Positions 6,182-12,231 of a stretch of 12,231 nt of DNA are shown here, piece after piece. Where the stretch lies: positions 1-12,231 of the forward strand of contig DGOE01000133.1 of the NCBI GenBank assembly GCA_002389295.1, in the 5' to 3' direction. Position 1 is the stretch's first letter. Every line of letters begins with the position of its first letter. Below the pieces are notes generated by a model. It worked only from the letters and a program-made list of their open reading frames with translations, was not told the DNA's origin and did not search any database. The DNA is from Flavobacteriales bacterium UBA4474. Its GTDB lineage: Bacteria > Bacteroidota > Bacteroidia > Flavobacteriales_D > Sanyastnellaceae. A program made the translations under genes and the position numbers.

Positions 6182-6952
6182 TCAGCCTTGGCGCTCGGCC
6201 TCGGAGGCGAAGGCGCGCAAGAATTCGGGGTCGTGCTCGATGGCGGTGCCCACCACGGCGAGGTCGGCGCCGGCGGCCCAAGCGTCCATGACGTCGTCCG
6301 GCGTCTTCATGCCGCCGCCTGCGATCAGGGGACAGGGTACGGTGTTGTGCACGGCCGCGATCATTTCTTTGGAAACGGGGTGGTCTGCGCCACTGCCGGT
6401 GTCGAGGTACATGCACTGCTGGCCCAAATAGTGACCGGCGAGGGCAGTGGTGGCTGCGATGTCGGGCTTGTCGCCCGGAATGGGCAAGGAGCCGCTCATG
6501 TAGTGCGCGGTCGTGGTGCGTCCACCGTCAATGAGCATGTACCCGCATGAAACGGCGTCCAATCCCAAGGCGCGAACGCGCGGGGCGGCTTCCACTTGTT
6601 TGCCGATGAGGGCTTCGGGGTTGCGGCCGCTGATGACCGAAAGAAAGAGGAGCGCATCGGCCTCTGCGGTCAGTTGGCTCGGCGCGCCGGGGAACAGGAC
6701 GATGGGCCTGTCGGTCCGCTCGCGGATCCACGCCGCGACATTGTCCATGGAGCCTTCGGTGACCAAGCTGCCTCCAAGCAAGACCGTGTGCACGGCATTA
6801 AAACCGGCTCCGCGCATCCAATCGAGGTCGTTTTCGGCCTTGATTTTGTCGGGGTCCACCAGCACGGCAAGCCCTTTCCGGCCGGCGGCGCGGCGGGCTT
6901 CCATATCGGAAATCCAACGGGTGGAGAGGGTGGGTCCAATTTCCTCGTTCAC
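6182..6952 (-). CDS. Geranylgeranylglyceryl/heptaprenylglyceryl phosphate synthase (GGGPS, PcrB-type TIM barrel)
   Basis: A 256-residue TIM-barrel prenyltransferase joining a long polyprenyl diphosphate to sn-glycerol 1-phosphate as an ether. The enzyme is best known from archaeal lipid synthesis, but Bacteroidota carry a characterised group II form. Motifs along the barrel are LVDPDK (31-36), LLGGS (58-62), LFPGAPSQ (86-93), LFLSVISGRNPE (101-112), GYMLIDGG (137-144), YLDTGSGA (182-189), AGGGMK (211-216) and VVGTAIE (233-239). The last three form the phosphate-binding end. The frame is open upstream to 7201, but that extension is antisense-like filler inside the hydrolase gene. I chose the GTG at 6952 because it overlaps the hydrolase stop (GTGA) and gives the normal length. 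The product in this organism cannot be read from the sequence; chain length and lipid fate are unknown. Confidence 0.92.
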   Translation of the reverse strand: MNEEIGPTLSTRWISDMEARRAAGRKGLAVLVDPDKIKAENDLDWMRGAGFNAVHTVLLGGSLVTEGSMDNVAAWIRERTDRPIVLFPGAPSQLTAEADALLFLSVISGRNPEALIGKQVEAAPRVRALGLDAVSCGYMLIDGGRTTTAHYMSGSLPIPGDKPDIAATTALAGHYLGQQCMYLDTGSGADHPVSKEMIAAVHNTVPCPLIAGGGMKTPDDVMDAWAAGADLAVVGTAIEHDPEFLRAFASEAERQG

Positions 6953-7806
6953 GACTTCGAAGATGGGGAAGCAATCCTTTCGATGATGTCCGGACGCAAA
7001 AGTCCGTGCCCGCAAGGGTGAAAATGCACGGGACATACCCCCTTCAACCCCTTGGCATTCTTGGGTTTGACCACTTTGTCGCGCTGGCCAAAGTGGGCCT
7101 CGAGCACGCCGGGGTGTTGCGCTGAAAGGGCGCGCAAGGGGCGATTTCCAGCGGGCCACATTGCGCGAAGCGAGAGCCAGCAATCGATGACCATGGACCA
7201 CATTTCCGCCGTTTCGAGGTGGAAAAGGGAGAACTGATAGAAGTGTTCAGGCAGCCATTTCCTGCGCCGCATCCAAGAGAGAAAGCGGACCATCTTCTCG
7301 CGTTGCCGGCCACTTTGTTGCAGCCAGGTGCGCCCCAACAGGGTCTCGACCGAGAACCAATAGCCGGGATTTTTGACCAATCCATCGGGGGCGATGAGGA
7401 GCACGCGTGTGAAGCGATGCGGCTGGTGGGACCACCAGTTCAACGCCAGCCTACCCCCGAGGCTGTAGCCGATTAGCGTGCCGCCAAAGGCCAGTCCTTC
7501 TTGCGCGAGGATGCCATCGAGGGCTTGGAACCAATCGTCGGGACTGAGGGGCCGGTGGTGGCCCGAGGAACGGCCGTGTGCGGCCAGGTGGGGCATGACC
7601 AATGCCGTGTTTTCGGCCAACAATGGGCGCGCGGCGAGCATGTCTTCGAGCGGACGGCTGAAGCCGTGGAAGGCCAGGGCGGCCTGGTGCACCTCGGCTG
7701 CCGGTCGCCAGACGGCGTACTCAATGGTCAGCCCATTTTTATTGAACAGCCGCCGTTCCACGCCTTGAGGTGTGCCTTTGGGGATGGAATCCGGGGACAG
7801 TGCCAT
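6949..7806 (-). CDS. Alpha/beta-fold hydrolase, substrate unknown
   Basis: A 285-residue alpha/beta hydrolase. The nucleophile elbow is GYSLGG (113-118) with S115. A likely oxyanion-hole HGF (47-49) follows strand 3, and the catalytic acid and base are probably D243 (in GQRDKVV) and H267 (in GHGLL). No signal peptide is seen, so a cytoplasmic location is likely. A lid-like insert between about residues 145 and 215 is rich in W, F and R, which suggests a hydrophobic substrate or membrane contact, but this is inference. The gene is first in a two-gene unit: its TGA overlaps the GTG of the GGGP synthase gene, so the two are probably translated together. It starts 135 bp from the divergent carB. 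I cannot assign a specific reaction; esterase, thioesterase or lipase-like activity on a lipid is possible. Confidence 0.85.
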   Translation of the reverse strand: MALSPDSIPKGTPQGVERRLFNKNGLTIEYAVWRPAAEVHQAALAFHGFSRPLEDMLAARPLLAENTALVMPHLAAHGRSSGHHRPLSPDDWFQALDGILAQEGLAFGGTLIGYSLGGRLALNWWSHQPHRFTRVLLIAPDGLVKNPGYWFSVETLLGRTWLQQSGRQREKMVRFLSWMRRRKWLPEHFYQFSLFHLETAEMWSMVIDCWLSLRAMWPAGNRPLRALSAQHPGVLEAHFGQRDKVVKPKNAKGLKGVCPVHFHPCGHGLLRPDIIERIASPSSKS

Positions 7807-7889
7807 GGGGCAAAGGTCGGTTTTCCGAGACGGGTTTCATCCGGGAAAGTGTGTGGAAAACGGGGTGCGGTAGATTGAAGGGCGCAGGG

Positions 7890-7897
7890 TAGTTTTG
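7890..7897 (+). promoter_or_regulatory. Bacteroidota -7 promoter element for carB
   Basis: TAGTTTTG matches the consensus TAnnTTTG exactly and lies 44 nt upstream of the carB ATG. The element and its next base (TAGTTTTGC) closely match the one before the TPP riboswitch (TAGCTTTGC). A TTG at 7875-7877 is too close to be the -33 box. The predicted start of transcription, about 7903-7906, lies just before the leader hairpin. Confidence 0.5.
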
Positions 7898-7908
7898 CAT
7901 CGGGTTTC

Positions 7909-7932
7909 CCGGACGGTATTGTTGCCGTCCGG
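7909..7932 (+). promoter_or_regulatory. carB 5' leader hairpin followed by an A-tract
   Basis: CCGGACGG (7909-7916) and CCGTCCGG (7925-7932) form a perfect, GC-rich 8-bp stem with an 8-nt loop (TATTGTTG). Ten consecutive A residues follow (7933-7942), the last being the A of the carB start codon. On the plus strand the hairpin is followed by A, not T, so it is not an intrinsic terminator. It would sit at the very 5' end of the carB mRNA, beside the initiation region, where it could affect translation or mRNA stability. The A-rich stretch probably serves as the ribosome landing site. Confidence 0.5.
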
Positions 7933-7941
7933 AAAAAAAAA

Positions 7942-10758
7942 ATGCCGAAAGACACGAGCATCAAGTCGGTCCTCATCATCGGAAGTGGGCCCATCGTCAT
8001 CGGACAGGCTTGCGAGTTCGATTACTCTGGATCGCAGGCCTCACGGTCGCTCCGAGAAGAAGGCATTGAGGTGACCCTCATCAATTCCAACCCCGCTACC
8101 ATCATGACCGACCCGGTCGTGGCGGACAACATCTACTTGAAACCGCTCGAGCCGGAGTCCATCGAGGAGATTCTCCAACTGCACGATATCGATGCGGTGC
8201 TGCCCACCATGGGCGGGCAAACGGCGCTGAACCTGGCCATCACGTGCGACGAGATGGGGATTTGGGAGCAGTACAATGTGAAGCTGATCGGGGTCAACAT
8301 TGACGCCATCGACGTCACGGAGAACCGCGAGCGCTTCCGGAACTTGATGGAGGAAATCGGGGTTCCGATGGCGCCACAGGCGACGGCCAAGAGCTTTCTC
8401 GAAGGCAAGGAGGCGGCGCAGAAATTTGGTTTTCCGTTGTGCATCCGCTCTTCCTTCACCTTGGGGGGAGCAGGGGCGTCCATCGTGCATGACCCGGCCG
8501 AATTTGACGGGCTGCTGACCCGGGCCTTGCACATCTCGCCCATCCACGAGGTGATGATCGACAAGGCGTTGCTCGGTTGGAAGGAGTTTGAGTTGGAGCT
8601 GTTGCGCGATGCCAATGACAACGTCGTCATCATCTGTTCCATCGAGAATTTCGATCCGATGGGGATTCACACTGGCGATTCCATCACGGTGGCGCCGGCG
8701 ATGACACTGTCGGACACCACGTTTCAGCGGATGCGCGACATGGCCATCCACATGATGAATTCCATCGGTGCATTTGCCGGCGGATGCAACGTGCAGTTCG
8801 CCGTGTCGCCGGACGAGAAAGAGGACATCATCGCCATTGAAATCAACCCGCGCGTGAGCCGCTCGTCGGCGCTGGCCTCGAAGGCCACGGGTTATCCAAT
8901 CGCGAAGATTGCCGCCAAGCTGGCCATCGGTTACCACTTGGATGAGCTCGTGAATCCGATCACCGGTTCGACGAGTGCGTTTTTCGAGCCAACGTTGGAC
9001 TATGTGATCGTCAAAATCCCGCGGTGGAACTTCGACAAGTTTGATGGTGCCAACCGTGAACTCGGCCTACAGATGAAGTCTGTGGGCGAGGTGATGGGCA
9101 TCGGCCGGAGCTTTCAAGAGGCCCTGCAGAAGGCTTGTCAGTCGCTTGAGATCAAGCGGAACGGCCTCGGCGCAGACGGCAAGGAGATCCGCGACCAGGA
9201 CACCATTCTTCATTCGCTTGAGTTCCCGTCGTGGGACCGCTTGTTTCATCTCTACGATGCGATCAAGTTGGGCATTCCCATGAGCACCATACAGAACAAG
9301 ACCAAGATTGACCCTTGGTTCTTGCGTCAAATCGAGGACCTGATTGAGGTGGAGGGCCGGATCGGCGCGTACCGTTTGGAGGACATTCCATTCGAGCTGA
9401 TGAAGGAGGCCAAGCTCAAGGGTTTTGCGGACCGCCAGATTGGCCACATCGTTCGGGCCAAAGAAAGCCAGGTGTTTGAACGGCGCGTGGAACTCGGCAT
9501 TGAGCGGAGTTACCGCCTTGTGGATACCTGTGCTGCGGAATTTGTGGCCCAGACGCCGTACTACTACAGCACGTTTTGTGAGGCCAATGAGTCCCCCAAG
9601 ACCACGGGCCGCAAAATCGTGGTGCTGGGCAGTGGCCCGAACCGCATTGGTCAGGGCATCGAGTTTGATTATTGCTGCGTACACGGCGTGATGGCTGCCC
9701 GCGCGGCAGGCTACGAGGCGGTCATGATCAACTGCAACCCCGAAACGGTGTCCACGGACAGCGATACCGCGGACCGGTTGTATTTCGAGCCTGTGTTTTG
9801 GGAGCACATCTACGACATCATCCGCCATGAGCAGCCCGAGGGGGTGATTGTGCAGCTCGGCGGTCAGACGGCCCTCAAGTTGGCCGAGAAGCTCGAGCGT
9901 TTTGGCATTCCCATCATGGGGACCAGCTACCAAGCCCTCGACATCGCAGAGGACCGCGGCCGGTTCTCCACGTTGCTCAAGGAGCTGGAGATTCCGTATC
10001 CCAAATTCGGTGCGGTGACCTCGGCCCAGCAGGCCATCGAATTGAGCCGTGAGTTGGGCTTCCCGCTCTTGGTTCGTCCCAGCTACGTGTTGGGTGGCCA
10101 GCGGATGAAAATTGTCATCAGCGAAAAGGGCCTTGAGCACCACGTGGTGGACATCCTCCGCGACATGCCCGACAACCAGATTTTGCTGGATCATTTCTTG
10201 GAAGGGGCCATCGAGTGCGAGGCCGATGCCATCTGCGACGGTGAAGACACGTACATCATCGGTGTCATGCAGCACATCGAGCCCGCCGGCATTCATTCAG
10301 GTGACTCCTACGCGGTGTTGCCGCCCTACAACCTCGGAGATTTGATCCTCGCCCAAATTGAAGACATCACCAAAAAGGTGGCGGTGGCGTTGGAGACAAA
10401 GGGGCTGTTGAACATCCAGTTCGCGGTGAAAGACGATACGGTTTTTGTCATCGAAGCCAATCCACGCGCCTCGCGCACGGTGCCGTTTATCGCCAAGGCT
10501 TACCAGGAGCCCTACGTGAAGTACGCCACCGAGGTCATGCTCGGCGAAAAGAAGGTCAAGGACTTTGATTTTCAGCCCCGCAAGCGCGGCTACGCGATCA
10601 AGATTCCGGTCTTCAGTTATTCGAAGTTCCCCGAGGTGAACAAGGAGCTCGGCCCGGAGATGAAGTCGACCGGTGAGGCCATCCGCTTCATCGACACGTT
10701 GCGCGATCCGTTCTTCCGCAAGGTGTACTCCGAGCGCAACCTTTACCTCTCTAAATAA
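7942..10758 (+). CDS. carB: Carbamoyl-phosphate synthase large subunit CarB, lacking the C-terminal allosteric domain
   Basis: A 938-residue large subunit that makes carbamoyl phosphate from bicarbonate, two ATP and ammonia supplied by CarA, for pyrimidine and arginine synthesis. The N-terminus is nearly canonical, with GSGPIVIGQACEFDYSG (14-30) and then NSNPATIMTD and PTMGGQTALN. The first ATP-grasp half (carboxyphosphate) covers about residues 1-400 and the linking oligomerisation domain about 400-550. The second half (carbamoyl phosphate) begins near 553 with VVLGSGPNRIGQGIEFDY. The protein stops soon after ELGPEMKSTGEA, the end of the second synthetic half. E. coli CarB (1073 residues) goes on with an MGS-like domain that binds UMP, ornithine and IMP; here it is absent. 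Similar short CarB proteins occur in other Flavobacteriia, so this is probably a lineage trait, not damage. No carA is nearby. Confidence 0.97.
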   Translation: MPKDTSIKSVLIIGSGPIVIGQACEFDYSGSQASRSLREEGIEVTLINSNPATIMTDPVVADNIYLKPLEPESIEEILQLHDIDAVLPTMGGQTALNLAITCDEMGIWEQYNVKLIGVNIDAIDVTENRERFRNLMEEIGVPMAPQATAKSFLEGKEAAQKFGFPLCIRSSFTLGGAGASIVHDPAEFDGLLTRALHISPIHEVMIDKALLGWKEFELELLRDANDNVVIICSIENFDPMGIHTGDSITVAPAMTLSDTTFQRMRDMAIHMMNSIGAFAGGCNVQFAVSPDEKEDIIAIEINPRVSRSSALASKATGYPIAKIAAKLAIGYHLDELVNPITGSTSAFFEPTLDYVIVKIPRWNFDKFDGANRELGLQMKSVGEVMGIGRSFQEALQKACQSLEIKRNGLGADGKEIRDQDTILHSLEFPSWDRLFHLYDAIKLGIPMSTIQNKTKIDPWFLRQIEDLIEVEGRIGAYRLEDIPFELMKEAKLKGFADRQIGHIVRAKESQVFERRVELGIERSYRLVDTCAAEFVAQTPYYYSTFCEANESPKTTGRKIVVLGSGPNRIGQGIEFDYCCVHGVMAARAAGYEAVMINCNPETVSTDSDTADRLYFEPVFWEHIYDIIRHEQPEGVIVQLGGQTALKLAEKLERFGIPIMGTSYQALDIAEDRGRFSTLLKELEIPYPKFGAVTSAQQAIELSRELGFPLLVRPSYVLGGQRMKIVISEKGLEHHVVDILRDMPDNQILLDHFLEGAIECEADAICDGEDTYIIGVMQHIEPAGIHSGDSYAVLPPYNLGDLILAQIEDITKKVAVALETKGLLNIQFAVKDDTVFVIEANPRASRTVPFIAKAYQEPYVKYATEVMLGEKKVKDFDFQPRKRGYAIKIPVFSYSKFPEVNKELGPEMKSTGEAIRFIDTLRDPFFRKVYSERNLYLSK

Positions 10759-10763
10759 GGCAG

Positions 10764-10997
10764 GTGGGGCTGTTCCGCACCTTGGTTGGCCTTGTGGTCG
10801 CGTGGATGGTGTTCCGCGCGCTGGACCGTTTGTTTGGTCGCGGCCGGGGTGCTGGAAGGCGTCCGCGGGGTGAAAGTGGGGGGCGCAATGCTGCGGGATT
10901 TGGAGGACGTGGCGGGCCTGATGCGCCGGGTGCCAAGGCCAAGGACGATCACCTGGGCGAGTACGTGGATTACGAGGAGGTGGAAGGGGACGATTAG
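10764..10997 (+). CDS. Small DUF4834-like membrane-anchored protein
   Basis: A 77-residue protein of unknown function. An N-terminal hydrophobic helix (about residues 4-20, LFRTLVGLVVAWMVFRAL) is followed by an R/G-rich low-complexity middle (22-58) and an acidic tail GEYVDYEEVE (65-74). That order, and especially the YVDYEEV tail, is what I recall for the Bacteroidota DUF4834 family; I could not check this by search. The start is GTG, 5 nt after the carB stop, with AAGG just upstream, so it is probably co-transcribed with carB. The conserved tail and tight spacing argue for a real gene despite its size. The GC-rich middle may be a flexible linker. Confidence 0.72.
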   Translation: MGLFRTLVGLVVAWMVFRALDRLFGRGRGAGRRPRGESGGRNAAGFGGRGGPDAPGAKAKDDHLGEYVDYEEVEGDD

Positions 10998-11032
10998 GTC
11001 GTCCGCGGTTTCACGCCACCCTTTGCGGGGGC

Positions 11033-11040
11033 TAACTTGG
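11033..11040 (+). promoter_or_regulatory. Weak -7-like element before the YfhO-like gene
   Basis: TAACTTGG differs from TAnnTTTG at one defined position and ends 4 nt before the ATG at 11045. If used, the transcript would have almost no leader. Read-through from carB and the DUF4834-like gene is an alternative. Confidence 0.25.
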
Positions 11041-11044
11041 GCCC

Positions 11045-12231
11045 ATGAGTGCACGTCCAACCCTTGCCCAGCTGTTGAGACCGTTGCTGCCACATTTGCT
11101 CGCCATCGGCGTGTTGGGTGTCGTGGCCTTCTCTTTCTATTCCAAGTCATTTGATGATTACCGGCTGCGCATGCCGGACATCGAGCACCACATTGCGACC
11201 ACCAAAGAGGTCATCGACCACCGCGCCCGGACCGGGGAGCAGGCGCTGTGGACCGACAGTCAATTTGGGGGGATGCCCACCTTTCAGCTCGGCATGCGGA
11301 CTTCCGATGTCAACGCCGGCTCCTGGATTGGACGGGCGATTCGGTTTGGGTTTCCGCGGCCAGCAGACCATTTGCTGGTGGCCTTGCTCTGCGCCTATTT
11401 GCTGGCGGCGGTGCTCGGCTGTGGGCCATGGATTTCGGCCTTGGTGGCCATCGGTTTTGGATTGAGTTCGCTCAATATTCTATACCTCGGGGCCGGTCAC
11501 GCGGCCAAGGTGATGTCCATCGCGACGCTGCCTGGCATCCTCGCTGGCGTGTTGGTGGCGTATCGACGCAACCTGTGGCTTGGTGCGGGTTTGGCGGCGG
11601 CCTTTACGGCCACCAACTTGGCGGCCAACCACTTGCAGATGACCTATTACTTGGCCTTTTTGGTCGGGGGTATTGGCATCGCAGAAACGGTCAGGCTGGT
11701 GATGTCGGGTGCAGCGCGCCGGGCTTTGGTTACAGGCGGGGTGTTGTTGGCTGCTGCGGGCATCGCCCTTATTCCCAATGGAGCTTTGATCAAGCCGACC
11801 TTGGACTATACGCCGCACACCACGCGGGGAGAAGTGCTGTTGACCCCAGCTGCCGGAGTGGAAGTGGCGGATACGGGCCTCGACAAGGATTACATCTTGC
11901 AGTATTCCATGGGCCGCGGTGAGTGGTGGAGCATCATGGTGCCCGATATCAAAGGGGGGAACAACCCCTTGTATTGGGGGGAGCAGCTCTTTAGTGGCGG
12001 GGCGTTCTACTTTGGCGCCATCTTGATGGCGCTGTTTATGGCGTCTTTGGTGCTGAGGCGTGATGTGCTGCGCTGGCCCATGCTGGTGGTGGCGCTCTTG
12101 GCCATCGTGCTGTCATGGCGCGATACGTCTGGATTGACCGACTTTTTCCTCGAGCATGTGCCAGGATTTGCCAAGTTCCGGGACACCAAGATGATGCTCA
12201 TGCTCATCCAATGCATGCTGCCGATAGGCGT
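11045..12231 (+). CDS. YfhO-like multi-span membrane protein, partial (C-terminus beyond right edge)
   Basis: The frame is open from the ATG at 11045 to the window edge (395 complete codons plus 2 nt). Hydrophobic segments lie at about residues 17-32, 108-124, 127-147, 160-172, 178-190, 200-215, 228-243, 319-336 and 345-358. Motifs resemble Bacteroidota proteins annotated as YfhO family, as I recall them: LWTDSQFGGMPTF (68-80), GAGHAAKV (149-156), NLAANHLQMTYYL (191-203), GLDKDYILQYSMGRGE (278-293), PLYWGEQLF (308-316) and HVPGFAKFRD (371-380). YfhO belongs to the GT-C-like membrane proteins linked to glycosylation of envelope polymers in Firmicutes; the Bacteroidota substrate is unknown. The family is usually around 800 residues, so about half is missing. 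The gene begins 47 bp after the DUF4834-like gene in the same direction. Confidence 0.8.
   Translation, partial: MSARPTLAQLLRPLLPHLLAIGVLGVVAFSFYSKSFDDYRLRMPDIEHHIATTKEVIDHRARTGEQALWTDSQFGGMPTFQLGMRTSDVNAGSWIGRAIRFGFPRPADHLLVALLCAYLLAAVLGCGPWISALVAIGFGLSSLNILYLGAGHAAKVMSIATLPGILAGVLVAYRRNLWLGAGLAAAFTATNLAANHLQMTYYLAFLVGGIGIAETVRLVMSGAARRALVTGGVLLAAAGIALIPNGALIKPTLDYTPHTTRGEVLLTPAAGVEVADTGLDKDYILQYSMGRGEWWSIMVPDIKGGNNPLYWGEQLFSGGAFYFGAILMALFMASLVLRRDVLRWPMLVVALLAIVLSWRDTSGLTDFFLEHVPGFAKFRDTKMMLMLIQCMLPIG

Noticed and set aside
6953..7201. N-terminal extension of the GGGP synthase frame to a start at 7201.
   Set aside because: It would add 83 residues unlike the family and lie wholly within the hydrolase gene; the GTG at 6952 gives the expected length.
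7820..7861. A 7-bp inverted repeat (GTTTTCC / GGAAAAC) upstream of the hydrolase gene.
   Set aside because: The arms are short and 28 nt apart with no supporting inner pairs; chance occurrence is likely.
7909..7942. The carB leader hairpin as an intrinsic terminator.
   Set aside because: On the plus strand it is followed by A, not T, and on the minus strand the T-run comes before the stem, so it fits neither direction.
9067..10296. A 409-codon minus-strand frame, and another at 8041-8937, inside carB.
   Set aside because: Both are antisense to a near-canonical CarB and contain no family motifs.
1..12231. Insertion sequences, CRISPR repeats, tRNA or rRNA genes, toxin-antitoxin or phage-defence modules.
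   Set aside because: I read through for direct repeats, transposase motifs, cloverleaf-like ends and defence-type domains and saw none.

Overview
The window looks like chromosomal DNA of a GC-rich member of the Bacteroidota, most likely Flavobacteriales. No single marker proves this; several agree. They are a GldA-type ABC ATPase, a bacterial group II geranylgeranylglyceryl phosphate synthase, a CarB without the C-terminal allosteric domain, a DUF4834-like small protein, a Bacteroidota-style YfhO-like membrane protein, and two exact matches to the Bacteroidota promoter -7 element (TAnnTTTG). Shine-Dalgarno sequences are weak or absent, as is usual in this phylum.

Layout. 1-939 (minus, cut by the left edge) is an AT-richer gene for a WecF-like Fuc4NAc transferase, probably the end of a surface-polysaccharide cluster. 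The 940-1092 spacer holds a parS-like palindrome and a hairpin. 1093-1800 (minus) is gldA-like; 1845-2819 (plus) is rsgA, divergent from it. 2827-3633 (minus) is cysQ, convergent with rsgA. 3634-3891 holds a Bacteroidota promoter and a TPP riboswitch, followed by a TonB-dependent receptor at 3892-6171 (plus). 6182-7806 (minus) is a two-gene unit: an alpha/beta hydrolase whose stop codon overlaps the GTG start of the GGGP synthase. A divergent spacer with a promoter and a strong hairpin leads to carB (7942-10758, plus), then a DUF4834-like gene 5 nt later (10764-10997), then a large multi-span YfhO-like protein that runs off the right edge (11045-12231).

How the genes work together. Most are unrelated housekeeping genes. 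The clearest functional unit is the TPP riboswitch plus outer-membrane receptor, which together suggest TPP-repressed uptake of thiamine or a thiamine precursor. The hydrolase and GGGP synthase are probably translationally coupled. CarB makes carbamoyl phosphate but lacks the usual allosteric domain. Several genes touch the cell envelope: the polysaccharide glycosyltransferase, GldA, the receptor, the prenyl-glycerol lipid enzyme and the YfhO-like protein.

I see no mobile element, CRISPR array, tRNA or rRNA, and no clearly new multi-gene defence or biosynthetic system. The items most worth following up are regulatory: the parS-like site, the riboswitch expression platform and the carB leader hairpin.
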